A stretch of 48,307 nt of DNA, from positions 1 through 48,307 of the forward strand of contig JAUNWY010000010.1 of assembly GCA_030540085.1 (NCBI GenBank), in the 5' to 3' direction. This DNA comes from Eggerthella sp. (GTDB taxonomy: Bacteria; Actinomycetota; Coriobacteriia; Coriobacteriales; Eggerthellaceae). Position 1 is the stretch's first letter. Every line of letters starts with the position of its first letter. A program made the position numbers and the translations under genes. Below are positions 5,961 to 14,305 of this stretch, piece after piece. Below the pieces are notes generated by a model. That model searched no databases. It worked only from the letters and a program-made list of their open reading frames with translations, and had not been told where the DNA came from.

Positions 5961-8321
5961 GTGGCTAATTCGATACTCGACATCAAAGGTGTCCATGTCT
6001 GCTCCGGTCGCTTTTTCGGTGGCGCGGACGTGGATCTCTTTGGTACGGCAGACAATCCGCATAGGGCATCATTGATTTTCGGTCGTAACGGGTCCGGTAA
6101 AACGACTTTAGCGAGCCACATTGCCGAGGCCGCCTCTGATATCAACGGTACTGGCTGCTTCTACGACAAAGACGGCTCATCAATAATTCTCGACAGCGGG
6201 AGCCGCGTGAGGGTCTTCAGCGAGGATTACGTTCGCGATAAGGTCCTCATTGACGAGGAAGGCCTTGAGGCCATTGTCATGCTTGGAGACCAAGCGACAG
6301 CCGCCAAGCGGATTAGCGAAATAGATGAGGAGCTAATTAAGCTTGGCGATGCCTATACCAAATATGCAGCAATAAAAAACCAGGCCGAAAACGGCCCCAA
6401 TTCTTTGACGAAGCTCGAAAAAACGGCGAAGGATTGTGCTAAGAACGGCGGCTGGGCGGACAGGCTCGCAGAGATCGACGGCGGTAGGCCGAGCCTCACA
6501 GCCCCCCGATGGGACAGCATCCGCAACGCGAAGATTAACTTGACCCGCAAAGAACTGGAAGAAGATTTCAAGTCTTCGTTGATTCAGTGCAAGCGGGTAG
6601 ATGGGGCAGATGCCATCGTTGACTGGCGCATGCAGATAGCCGACCCTGGCGCATACGATGAGGCTGGGATTCTCGCCCTATTGACCGAGGTCCTCGACCA
6701 GCCGGAACTCACGGATCGCGAGAAGCGACTTCTCGAGCTTACGCGCAATGGCGAGCAGCGTCTGGTCGAGTTCGCTCTCCAGGTCTTCGCCGACGGTGGC
6801 ACCACGCATTGCCCAATGTGCCAGCAGGAGGTTTCTCCGGCGTATGGCGAATCACTGATCGAGTCGATCTCGAAAATTCTGAGCAGGAAGGCCGAAGAGT
6901 TCAAGGAACGCCTGGACGCCGCTAGATTACTGCCCCTGAACAAGCAGGCGTTCCTGCCTTCGCAGATATCCCCTGACGCTGTCAATGCATACGAAGATGC
7001 ATTCCAAGGCGCCAACGAGGCGATCGATCACGTCAACTCCTTGATTTCCCAGCGTAAATCCAACCTCTACTCCGTCATCGAAATATCCGACCTCGGCCTT
7101 GATGCAGCTATTTCCAAGTTCAACGCCGCGGTCGATGTCATCAATGCAGACATTGAGAGCCTGAATGCCGCCATCCGGGACAGGGATAGCATTAAAACGC
7201 GTCTGCGCGAAATCAATGACCAGATCGCCTATGTAGATGCGCGTGACGCTATTTCCAAATACGACGCGGCAGCAACAAAGCTTCATGAGGCCAAGGAGAA
7301 CCTTCGCAAGTGTCGGGAGGAGCAGGACCGACTTAGGGGAGAAAAGGGAGCCCAGGAGGCAAAGGTGAGGATGACCGAGATTGCGGTGACGTCGATAAAC
7401 CGCTTCCTTTCCTCCGTGTACTTTGACGCTGCTCGCTTCAGGCTCGTCCCCTTCGGCGACGTCTACAGAATCGAATCCTTCGGCAAGCCCGTCGCGCCCA
7501 AAGCAATTTCCACAGGAGAACGCAACATCCTTGCCCTCTGTTACTTCTTCTCCGAGGGAGGGAGGGGCAAGTTTGAGGGGCTCGAGGATTCTGATCCGCA
7601 ATACCTCGTTATCGATGACCCTGTGTCCAGCTTCGACATGGAGAACAGGGTTGGGATTTGTTCTCTTCTTCGCGAGCGTATCTCTCACGTGCTCAGGGCG
7701 AATGTCGAAAGCCGAGTGACTGTCATGACCCACGACGCGGCGACCGTTGCCGAACTAGAGCATGTCCTTGGCGACGTCAAGTGCGATTTCGACCCCTCCG
7801 ACAATTATGGGTACTGCCTACTTGAATTGACGGAGGGAACCACTCTCCAGTACACGAAAACAAGAAAGAACCAATACTCCATATTGCTCAAAACCGTCTA
7901 CGACTACGCGTCGTCCGAAGAGGATCTTGAAGAAGAATCCTATGTAATCGGCAATGTCATGAGGCGCGTCTTGGAGGGGTACAGCTCGTTTAACTTCGGC
8001 ATGGGCATCGACGCGCTTTCCCGTGACCACGAATTAAAGAAAAGGTTCGGCGAACTGGGGACGATGCTGTCCAACGCTATGTACCGCCTGGCTTTGAACG
8101 ACGAGAGCCATATGGAGGAGAAGGTCGCTTCCCTTAATCCGACTCTTGCATTTGAACGGTACAGCTATGAAGAGAAGAGAAAACTAGCACGTTGCGTGCT
8201 GGTGATTCTCTATCGCCTCGATCCCGAACATGTGAAGAAGCACCTCGGAAAGACGGGCACAAGCCTTAAGGGCGTCGAGTCAAGTTTAGGCAAGTGGGAA
8301 AAGGAGCTCTCGGGAAATTAG
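5961..8321 (+). CDS. Zinc-hook AAA_13 (RloC/PrrC-like) ATPase
   Basis: A 786-residue SMC/Rad50-like ATPase of the AAA_13 type. Walker A GRNGSGKTT is at 41-49, a central coiled coil is interrupted by a Rad50-like zinc hook HCPMCQQE (Cys284, Cys287), an ABC-type signature STGERNILAL lies near 517, and Walker B YLVIDDPVSSFD near 548. RloC, PrrC and related anti-phage proteins share this plan, with a C-terminal nuclease domain; here the C-terminal 150 residues hold an R-L-A-L-N-D-E-S-H block similar to the conserved C terminus of that group, but I cannot confirm tRNA nuclease residues. GTG at 5961 is chosen over GTG 5952 because AAAGGTG lies seven bases upstream. A small HTH gene and a HEPN-like gene follow on the same strand, suggesting one functional unit. 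Confidence 0.85.
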   Translation: MANSILDIKGVHVCSGRFFGGADVDLFGTADNPHRASLIFGRNGSGKTTLASHIAEAASDINGTGCFYDKDGSSIILDSGSRVRVFSEDYVRDKVLIDEEGLEAIVMLGDQATAAKRISEIDEELIKLGDAYTKYAAIKNQAENGPNSLTKLEKTAKDCAKNGGWADRLAEIDGGRPSLTAPRWDSIRNAKINLTRKELEEDFKSSLIQCKRVDGADAIVDWRMQIADPGAYDEAGILALLTEVLDQPELTDREKRLLELTRNGEQRLVEFALQVFADGGTTHCPMCQQEVSPAYGESLIESISKILSRKAEEFKERLDAARLLPLNKQAFLPSQISPDAVNAYEDAFQGANEAIDHVNSLISQRKSNLYSVIEISDLGLDAAISKFNAAVDVINADIESLNAAIRDRDSIKTRLREINDQIAYVDARDAISKYDAAATKLHEAKENLRKCREEQDRLRGEKGAQEAKVRMTEIAVTSINRFLSSVYFDAARFRLVPFGDVYRIESFGKPVAPKAISTGERNILALCYFFSEGGRGKFEGLEDSDPQYLVIDDPVSSFDMENRVGICSLLRERISHVLRANVESRVTVMTHDAATVAELEHVLGDVKCDFDPSDNYGYCLLELTEGTTLQYTKTRKNQYSILLKTVYDYASSEEDLEEESYVIGNVMRRVLEGYSSFNFGMGIDALSRDHELKKRFGELGTMLSNAMYRLALNDESHMEEKVASLNPTLAFERYSYEEKRKLARCVLVILYRLDPEHVKKHLGKTGTSLKGVESSLGKWEKELSGN

Positions 8322-8448
8322 AAGAACTGGCTTTGACCGACGAACGCCAGAGACGCGCGTATGCCAGTGTGTTTCTCGCGGTGTCCACGATTGCTGCTAG
8401 CTTCTAATTTCGCGTGCCCACTTTCAATTTCTGGGGGATGTTGCAACT

Positions 8449-8667
8449 ATGAGATCCGCAGAAGCCATCAAGTCGATACTCGAGGACCGAGGCCGTTCCC
8501 AACGCTCCCTTGCCATCGACCTCGGTCTCACCCCGCAGGCGCTAGACCAGCGCCTGAAGTCGAAGACTATGATGGTGGAGACCTTGTGCCAAACGGCGGC
8601 GCAACTCAATTACTCGGTGAAGTTGGTTCCGAACGATGGTGGCGAGAGCATAGAAATCGAGGGTTAA
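8449..8667 (+). CDS. Small HTH protein
   Basis: A 72-residue protein with a Cro/CI-like helix-turn-helix: SAEAIKSILEDRGRSQRSLA then LGLTPQALDQRLKSKTM. It is the short type seen in phages and mobile elements. GGGGGA precedes the ATG at about ten bases. It starts 127 bases after the ATPase gene and ends four bases before the HEPN-like gene, so it is likely co-expressed with the latter and could be its repressor or antitoxin. Confidence 0.7.
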   Translation: MRSAEAIKSILEDRGRSQRSLAIDLGLTPQALDQRLKSKTMMVETLCQTAAQLNYSVKLVPNDGGESIEIEG

Positions 8668-8670
8668 CTG

Positions 8671-9360
8671 ATGTGCTTGGAGCTTGACCTATCGCTTCCT
8701 GTGGTTGAAAACGAAGAGGGTGCGCCCCAGGGCGCCCCGCAAATCATTGAGCGTTCGCCGAGAAACCTCATCGGAGAAGCTCGCATGGCGTATGAAGCCG
8801 GGTTGCTAATCTCATGCCTGACGGTTCTGGTCACCCTTCCAGATGTCTGTTCGAATTTGATCGACTCTAGCAATAAAGATGGTCAGCGAGATTGGTGTAC
8901 GAGGTATCTCGGATTTCCTAGCACCCCTGTGGTTGACGACATCGACCGATCTCGCGAGCAAAGTCGAGACCATATCGAGCGAACGATGAATGCGCTCATG
9001 CGGGAAGACAACTTCACCGCATCCGATTTCTGCCAGCTGCGAAACGCTGTGCTTCATACCGGATCTTCGGTCGTTGACGGCGCGGGAGCAAAATATTCGC
9101 CGTTCCATTCGATCGGCATACAGGTCTTCGACAACGACAGCCAGCTGGTCATCGGATATGGATCCACCAGCTCAGCAGAGCCGGATGGGGTTGAGAATGA
9201 CTGCCGCATAAAGATCAACATCAACTTAACTGCCCTGCTTGCGCACATGGAAAGGGGCGTTGAAAGGTTTTTGAGCGAGTATCCTGAGCTCGATAAGGAG
9301 AAAGGGAAATGGGAGTACCTGACTTGGGGAATCGTTGATTTTCGAGCTCCGATCCACTGA
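8671..9360 (+). CDS. HEPN-type protein with Rx4H motif
   Basis: A 229-residue protein. The segment LIGEARMAYEAGLLISCLTVLVTLPDVC followed by a distant QLRNAVLHTG matches the layout of HEPN proteins of the pEK499_p136 type. R124 and H129 form the Rx4-6H ribonuclease motif of HEPN toxins (seen directly). The ATG lies three bases after the stop of the small HTH gene, so the two are coupled. HEPN RNases act as toxins in toxin-antitoxin, Abi and CRISPR systems; here the small HTH protein or the AAA_13 ATPase would be the regulator. The first 35 residues and the last 60 are unassigned. Function is inferred from motif and context only. Confidence 0.65.
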   Translation: MCLELDLSLPVVENEEGAPQGAPQIIERSPRNLIGEARMAYEAGLLISCLTVLVTLPDVCSNLIDSSNKDGQRDWCTRYLGFPSTPVVDDIDRSREQSRDHIERTMNALMREDNFTASDFCQLRNAVLHTGSSVVDGAGAKYSPFHSIGIQVFDNDSQLVIGYGSTSSAEPDGVENDCRIKININLTALLAHMERGVERFLSEYPELDKEKGKWEYLTWGIVDFRAPIH

Positions 9361-9792
9361 GGGCTCCTCTGTTCGTGAAGTGAAGCGAAGGAGCCTTATC
9401 GAACTGTGCCGAAGCGTGATTGGGGGCATGCGCGAAGCCGCCTGCGACGATTCTTTCGGTCATCGCTCTTGCGTATCCCTCCTGACCTGCGGGAACGCAA
9501 GACGATAACGCCACTGGCTACAATTCACTTCGCTAAACAGGCGCCAAAGAGGGAAAACAGCCGTTTTGGCATCCCTTTCGAGCGGTTTCGGGACCTCAAA
9601 GCCTTGCCGTTTTGTCCCCAGGACAAAAATGAAACTGCGGGCTCGCGGTTTCGAAATAGTTTGCGAATTTGTCCCATGGTTTGTCCCAAACGCCTACGCG
9701 AGGACACGCGGAGGGATTCGGCGGCAAGATGGACAAAACCGACAACCAAACTAGACCCAATTGGAATGGCGCCGCGTCAAACGAGCGTGAAA
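9361..9792. other. Non-coding stretch with TTTGTCCC repeats before att scar
   Basis: No recognisable gene. The motif TTTGTCCC/GGGACAAA recurs: TTTTGTCCCC near 9610, its inverse GGACAAAAAT at 9621, ATTTGTCCCATGG near 9668, GTTTGTCCCAAAC near 9681 and TGGACAAAACC near 9730. All lie within 190 bases of the guaA-tail repeat at 9793, an arrangement like integrase arm sites. An open frame running through to 9804 ends in the att sequence itself (EWE-stop) and is not believed to be a gene. Confidence 0.45.
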
Positions 9793-9804
9793 GAGTGGGA
9801 GTAA
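9793..9804 (+). repeat. guaA-tail-like attachment repeat, copy 4
   Basis: GAGTGGGAGTAA, identical to bases 1-12 over twelve positions. It marks the border between the AAA_13/HEPN module and the next one. Confidence 0.6.
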
Positions 9805-9862
9805 CATACTGTAAAAGATGTATTAGTTTATGAGCTGATACAGGTAGTTTTGAAGTGGTTTT

Positions 9863-10129
9863 AAAGCCCTCGGCGTACCCGAGGAGGTCTTGACGGGCTA
9901 TGACACCAGGAACGCCAACGAGGGCTTCAGCTACCCGCTTGAGTTGTATCACATCTTTGGCGGGTATGCCTCGATGATTGGCGGCAAGCCTGCATGACGG
10001 CTGTCCGATAGGCTCGGTCGCAGCAAGCTGGGCAAGTTCGCCAACGACTGGAACTTCGCCTGGGTTGAGCTGCAAAGTACCGGCGATAAAGCCGCCTATC
10101 AAGACTGGAAAGATCATTACGAGGGGTAA
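9863..10129 (+). pseudogene. Interrupted gene fragment, unknown family
   Basis: One reading frame runs from about 9863 to TAA at 10127, broken by TGA at 9995. The first part reads GVPEEVLTGYDTRNANEGF and YPLELYHIFGGYASMIGGKPA, the second LGRSKLGKFANDWNFAWVEL. It has natural protein-like composition but no start and no family I recognise. It ends six bases before the next gene, so it was probably the upstream partner in an operon. Confidence 0.5.
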
Positions 10130-10134
10130 GTTAT

Positions 10135-11241
10135 ATGAGCGAAAACGAGCCAGACGCAATATCTTTTAGACAGGACTTTCCGGCACTCGACATCCCCAGC
10201 GAAGAGCTGATTGGCTACAAAAGGACAATGTCGGAGTTCAATAAAACCGCCAAAACCGAAGCGAAACCTGATTCGTGTTACATATGCGGAAAGCCCATGA
10301 CGAGTTTCTGCAATTCTCACACCATCCCCCAGTATTGCCTTAAGGAAATCGATGTTGAAGGCAAGCTATTGACCACAGCCGCATTGATAGGCGGAAACCT
10401 CATCGACTCCGAAGTCGGAATTGCTGGAGCAGCAACTTTTAAACGAGTTTGCAGGCAATGTGATTCGGAATACTTCAAGCTCTACGAGACACCGGAAACA
10501 CTTCTTTCCAAGCCCACATCTCAGGTTTTGGGTCAAATTGCAGCAAAGAATCTTCTTCGCGAAATTTCGAAAGGCAGGCTTGAGCTAGGCTTGCATACCG
10601 CCTTGGGTGAGCGATCGAGCCCTGAGTTCGACACAATGATGGCAGTTAGAGCTGTTGATATGAAAGAAGACGAGAAGGCTTTTAAAACGGCCGTTAGGGT
10701 CGGAGGAAGCGAGAAGCCATCCAAGGCATATCATTTGGTCTACTACAAGCTTCTTCCATACGTTGTCCCATTTGCCTTCCAGCAAATGATTAGTCCAATG
10801 GCAGACTTCAATGGCGGGCTTATCAACAACTCATACAATCCCAGCACCAACTACAGGATGGAGCCTATCCATATATGCATCTTGCCATCCAAGGGTGCCA
10901 CTGCAGTATTAATGTTCCGCAGTGAAAATGCCAACAGATACAGAAAATTCGAACAGCAATTCAGAAGTTTGAGCGAGCAGGCCAAGCTGCTGTCGATCGT
11001 CAAACTCTTGTTTGCCTATTCTGAAGACGTCCTGCTGTCGAAGAAGCTCCCGCAGTCTGTGCTTAAAAGTGAAGAATTGGCTTATCTTGCAAGGATGAAC
11101 CATAGCTACCTTGGTTTTGCTAATAGTCCAAATGATTACAAGAAGCACATCTATGAAACAGCCTTGGAAGACCATGCAATTAACAACCTGCCCGATCCTC
11201 CAAATCTTCTTCTCGAGGAGTACGCTCTGGGTAATCTATAG
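10135..11241 (+). CDS. HNH-like zinc-finger protein, unknown function
   Basis: A 368-residue protein. Residues 48-70 contain CYICGKPM then SHTIPQYCLKEI, and a second zinc pair VCRQCDSEYFKLYE follows about 50 residues on: a split zinc knuckle like that of treble-clef HNH nucleases, though no canonical HNH catalytic set can be shown. The remaining 230 residues are helical and unassigned. The gene is visibly AT-richer than its neighbours, with codons such as TTT, AAA and ATA, which suggests transfer. It starts six bases after a broken gene and lies between att-like repeats at 9793 and about 11346. A defence or toxin role is plausible by context only. Confidence 0.6.
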   Translation: MSENEPDAISFRQDFPALDIPSEELIGYKRTMSEFNKTAKTEAKPDSCYICGKPMTSFCNSHTIPQYCLKEIDVEGKLLTTAALIGGNLIDSEVGIAGAATFKRVCRQCDSEYFKLYETPETLLSKPTSQVLGQIAAKNLLREISKGRLELGLHTALGERSSPEFDTMMAVRAVDMKEDEKAFKTAVRVGGSEKPSKAYHLVYYKLLPYVVPFAFQQMISPMADFNGGLINNSYNPSTNYRMEPIHICILPSKGATAVLMFRSENANRYRKFEQQFRSLSEQAKLLSIVKLLFAYSEDVLLSKKLPQSVLKSEELAYLARMNHSYLGFANSPNDYKKHIYETALEDHAINNLPDPPNLLLEEYALGNL

Positions 11242-11640
11242 CTGGTTCCCAAATGGTTCCTGAGTCCTGAAACCTCGGTGTTAGCAGGGGCTGCAATTTG
11301 TCACAAGATGGCACCAGAAACCAACGGATATAGGAATTGACGATCAAGCGGGAATAGCGGGAACTGGCTACTGAACTCGCGTTTTAGTACCCCCGAAAAA
11401 CCGGAGGCTGTTCGCAAAGAAGCATCAATTTACCTGGGAAGATATCAGAAAGAGGCATTCCAATCGACATAGGCGGCATCGTCGATTGCGCCATGCTCGA
11501 ACTCTGCCTGCTTTTCCGATCAGGACTTGTCATGGAGGTCTTCAACGGGTTCGGCAAAACATCGCCGTCTGGAAAGCGCTAAACGCGTGAGAAAAGCCCC
11601 GGCGGCAACCACTTCAGAATATCTCGGCGCAAATCTGGGC
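11242..11640. other. Non-coding stretch with degenerate att repeat
   Basis: No gene seen. TGGTTCC occurs twice at 11243-11261, and AGCGGGAATAGCGGGAA at about 11347-11363 resembles bases 1605-1620 with a few changes, a possible decayed guaA-tail scar. The segment 11400-11640 shows only short open frames. Confidence 0.35.
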
Positions 11641-12219
11641 TTATGCCCCCGTCGAACCGCTGCGATACACCGTGACCTTGCATGAGTAGACTCGCCAGCA
11701 GAACTCAGGGTCGTCGTCGATGCCGTCTTCTCCGAAGCAGGACACCTCTCTGACGCGGCATGCGAGCCATTCGCCGCTGCCAAGGCTTTCGATAGCCCCT
11801 TGGAATAGCTGGTCGTCGTAATCGTGATAGGGGGTATAGGGCACCGTTGACCCGTCGGCCAGGTGGAACCTGTAGCCCCATTCACTAATGGCCTCCGAGC
11901 ACGGACGCACCTCGAGAAAGTCTCCCTCCTTGAGGGAGGCCGCCGACCTCTCGAGGTCTATGTCGCGCTCCGTTTCGCCTTCCTCCCAGGTAGAGTCAGA
12001 CCAAAGGTCCGCTATTCCGATTTTCTCGACACCCAGCGGGGCGTCATCCAGAAAATCGCCCGGAGCCACGTCCCTAAGGAACGCCTTGGCGCCCCGGATG
12101 GCGATGGCATCCTCAAGCGTCCGCGCCTCCGCGTATTCTTCCGTCTTGTAGTCTTCGATGCTGAACCGCTCACCCTCGTATTTCTCCGGCCTTGGCAGCC
12201 CGAGCTCCTCGTCGTTCAT
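11641..12219 (-). CDS. Acidic hypothetical protein
   Basis: A 192-residue, strongly acidic soluble protein (many Asp/Glu, e.g. WEEGETERDIDLE and CFGEDGIDDDPEFCW). No family recognised, no signal peptide or membrane segment. AAGGA lies directly before the ATG with GGTCGAAGGA as a possible ribosome site. It stands alone on the minus strand between the non-coding stretches 11242-11640 and 12220-12570. Such acidic small proteins in accessory regions are sometimes immunity or anti-defence proteins, but nothing here proves it. Confidence 0.6.
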   Translation of the reverse strand: MNDEELGLPRPEKYEGERFSIEDYKTEEYAEARTLEDAIAIRGAKAFLRDVAPGDFLDDAPLGVEKIGIADLWSDSTWEEGETERDIDLERSAASLKEGDFLEVRPCSEAISEWGYRFHLADGSTVPYTPYHDYDDQLFQGAIESLGSGEWLACRVREVSCFGEDGIDDDPEFCWRVYSCKVTVYRSGSTGA

Positions 12220-12570
12220 TCCTTCGACCTTTCTCAGCGGCCTACGGTTAATCGTGGATCTTGCCTTTTCGGCTTGATGCCAGATGGAACCGTCGGCAGC
12301 TCGGTTCGAGATACCGCTAAATAGCCCAAGATTATTGCATCCCTCATTCAGCTCATTATCCCACGACCTCGGAAAACGAAAAGAGCACCGAAGCGCACGG
12401 CAGGATGAGGCTCGACCATTCCTCAGTCCGCTTGCATAGTACTAACTGCTGGGATTTCTGATGACTTCCGCTCCTCAGCATAGAGGACCTCGTTTTGCGC
12501 CTCCCCGATGCGCTCGGTACACCTCTGGCTTATCGACCTCAGGGCAAGCGACGAGGCTATTTGCCGGGAG
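12220..12570. other. Intergenic region, nothing assigned
   Basis: Upstream region of the acidic protein gene and downstream region of the zinc ribbon gene. Open frames here have no family features. I see no clear promoter, terminator or RNA. Confidence 0.4.
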
Positions 12571-12786
12571 CTAGTATTTGAATGCAACAACCTTGCAGCC
12601 CGCGCAATGCCAAGCCTGCGCGCTAGTCCGGCATCCCAGCTTCGGTTCGGTGACTTGCACGAAGCCCTCAGCATTCCGCGCGTTCTCGAAAACGCCGGGA
12701 ACCCGCTCTGCAAACCCAAAAGCGCCGTCTTTGCTGGCAAATAACCAACCTTGTTCCATGCTCGCGCCACATTCAGGGCAATTCAT
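12571..12786 (-). CDS. Zinc-ribbon protein, PF20097-like
   Basis: A 71-residue protein beginning MNCPECGASMEQGWLF and ending WHCAGCKVVAF: two CxxC knuckles at residues 3-6 and 60-63, the layout of the small zinc-ribbon family PF20097. AAAGGAG sits six bases before the ATG. It is the last gene of the minus-strand TetR operon, 37 bases after the membrane protein gene. Role unknown, probably a metal-binding adaptor or nucleic-acid binder. Confidence 0.75.
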   Translation of the reverse strand: MNCPECGASMEQGWLFASKDGAFGFAERVPGVFENARNAEGFVQVTEPKLGCRTSAQAWHCAGCKVVAFKY

Positions 12787-12823
12787 AGTCGCTCCTTTCC
12801 ATGCATTTTGCTATCGGTCGGGC

Positions 12824-13240
12824 TTACAGCGCAATGACTCTCGCGATTTCCACGACCACGATCTTCACGGCAATGCCTGACGTCATAAACCAAAAACAGA
12901 GCTCTTTAGCCTGTTGCGAGTTGACGAAAAGCAGGGCGATTGCAGACGCGATTATGACAAGGGCGCCAATGCACCCCACAACGGTTGGGATACTGATCAG
13001 CGGAAACAGCCCAGCCGCGCAACTCCCATCGATGGAGAACTGGATGGTCTTGTCCAACCCGTCGCGCGCCGCCGCGAAACAGCAAACGACAAGGCCGAAC
13101 GCAAGGAGCAGCAGGCCCCGCATTCCCCAGTGCTGGACACTGCCGCGGTCGACGATCGTATAACCGATGAAGACAACAAGGGCAAAAATCATGAGCGTTG
13201 TGACCATGGTAGTTATATCGCCGAAGTAAAGCTTCGTCAT
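12824..13240 (-). CDS. Four-helix small membrane protein
   Basis: A 138-residue membrane protein with about four hydrophobic segments: TMVTTLMIFALVVFIGYTIV, WGMRGLLLLAFGLVVCCFAA, LFPLISIPTVVGCIGALVII and the last SGIAVKIVVVEIARVIAL. The ATG at 13240 is selected by AAGGAGG six bases upstream and because it overlaps the TetR stop as ATGA, giving tight coupling. The function is not known; co-transcription with a TetR regulator suggests an envelope-stress or efflux accessory role. A piece of this gene recurs, fused to TetR pieces, in the relic at 23958-24160. Confidence 0.7.
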   Translation of the reverse strand: MTKLYFGDITTMVTTLMIFALVVFIGYTIVDRGSVQHWGMRGLLLLAFGLVVCCFAAARDGLDKTIQFSIDGSCAAGLFPLISIPTVVGCIGALVIIASAIALLFVNSQQAKELCFWFMTSGIAVKIVVVEIARVIAL

Positions 13241-13875
13241 CGGGAACCCTCCTTGCCTGCTACGCAACAGGCTCTTCCTGCTTCCATCTGGTCGATAAAT
13301 CGGCTTACATGATCTTCCAGCAGCTCCAGTGCGCGCGCTTTGCTCATCCCCCCGTCAGACAAGCCGTACAACAGGAACATCGGCCCATAGAACTCCAGTG
13401 CAAGATGCAAAGCCGCATCTTTAGAGCCTGTAATATCAGCGAACACCGACGCCATGTATTCGATGGGGCCGCCCGCCAGGTACTTTTGGTACAGCCCTGC
13501 CATACCCGAATCCCGATACTGCTCCAACGTCAGCATCTTGCGAAAACGGGAGGAGAACTCCTCCTCCGTCCAATGCAGGAACTGCGCCTTGCTGTATGCG
13601 CGAATCTTCTCGGCAGGAATCTCCTTATAAGCAGCAGTGCCGCCCAACTCATTCCCCGGCATGGAAAAACGCTGCAACCGCTCAGAGTCCAACTCGTCCA
13701 TTCGCGCAACAATGCAATCCAAGATTTCTTGTTTGCTGGCGAAATGCTTATAAAGGGCCGCCTTCGAAATTCCGACTTGCTTCGCGATATCGCTTAAAGA
13801 CGCGCCCAGGTATCCCTTTTCAGAGAACAACCGAAGCGCCGCTTCCGTGACTCGATCCTTTGTGCTCGGTTCCAT
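13237..13875 (-). CDS. TetR/AcrR-family transcriptional regulator
   Basis: A 212-residue TetR regulator. The N-terminal HTH is canonical (ALRLFSEKGYLGASLSDIA, then ISKAALYKHFASKQEIL); the C-terminal ligand domain covers about 60-205. The promoter upstream is a textbook sigma-70 type with two operator-like dyads, so autoregulation is expected. It is the first gene of an operon with the membrane protein and zinc-ribbon genes. A scrambled partial copy is found 10 kb away at 23958-24160. The ligand is unknown. Confidence 0.92.
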   Translation of the reverse strand: MEPSTKDRVTEAALRLFSEKGYLGASLSDIAKQVGISKAALYKHFASKQEILDCIVARMDELDSERLQRFSMPGNELGGTAAYKEIPAEKIRAYSKAQFLHWTEEEFSSRFRKMLTLEQYRDSGMAGLYQKYLAGGPIEYMASVFADITGSKDAALHLALEFYGPMFLLYGLSDGGMSKARALELLEDHVSRFIDQMEAGRACCVAGKEGSR

Positions 13876-13893
13876 ATCAGTCCTCTCTATCCT

Positions 13894-13942
13894 AGGTTAC
13901 CGATCGGTCACCTATTCTAGTTATCGATCGGTAACCTGTCAA
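13894..13942 (-). promoter_or_regulatory. TetR operon promoter and double operator
   Basis: On the minus strand TTGACA (13937-13942) and TAGAAT (13914-13919) are separated by exactly 17 bases. A perfect palindrome ACCGATCGGT (13899-13908) covers the expected start site and a near copy ATCGATCGGT (13923-13932) fills the spacer, 24 bases apart centre to centre; the whole forms a larger AGGTTACC/GGTAACCT dyad. This is what a TetR autoregulatory site looks like. Confidence 0.75.
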
Positions 13943-14041
13943 GAAAGCATGCAAGAAGCCGAAGACAGACGATCTTATCGAGGGCGCAGACGTCACTTCT
14001 ATCTGAACATCAAATGAGCGCCAACGGAAACGCACCTTAAG

Positions 14042-14281
14042 GACTGCCCACTCATCACCAGCTGGAGCAACGCGCTCTGGCGCGAGCTGCAGGGAACCGG
14101 CGTCACCGTCACCTGCCTCATGCCAGGCGACATGCGCACCGGGTTCGCCAACGCCAGCGGCCTCTCCGACACGAAGCTGTTCGCCAACCCGGTGGACCCC
14201 ACGGCCGTAGCCCAAGCGGGATACGGCGGCATGCTTGTCGGCAAGCTCAACATGACTGCGGGCCTGCCAGGCTGGCATTAA
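14042..14281 (+). pseudogene. C-terminal relic of a short-chain dehydrogenase
   Basis: An open frame ending at TAA 14279 encodes LITSWSNALWRELQGTGVTV, CLMPGDMRTGFANASGL and a typical tail. This is the region after the catalytic YxxxK of a classical SDR (substrate-loop PG motif), roughly the last 75 residues. The Rossmann domain and active site are missing and there is no start codon. The TetR operator may once have controlled this divergent gene. Confidence 0.75.
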
Positions 14282-14305
14282 GCTTTTTCTTTAATGGAAA
14301 CTGAG

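Noticed and set aside
9406..9804. Open frame ending in the att sequence with EWE-stop
   Set aside because: It has no ribosome site or family features and runs through arm-like repeats; the EWE end comes from the att core itself.
9995..9997. In-frame TGA as a selenocysteine codon
   Set aside because: No SECIS-like hairpin follows and the frame has no start, so simple decay explains it.
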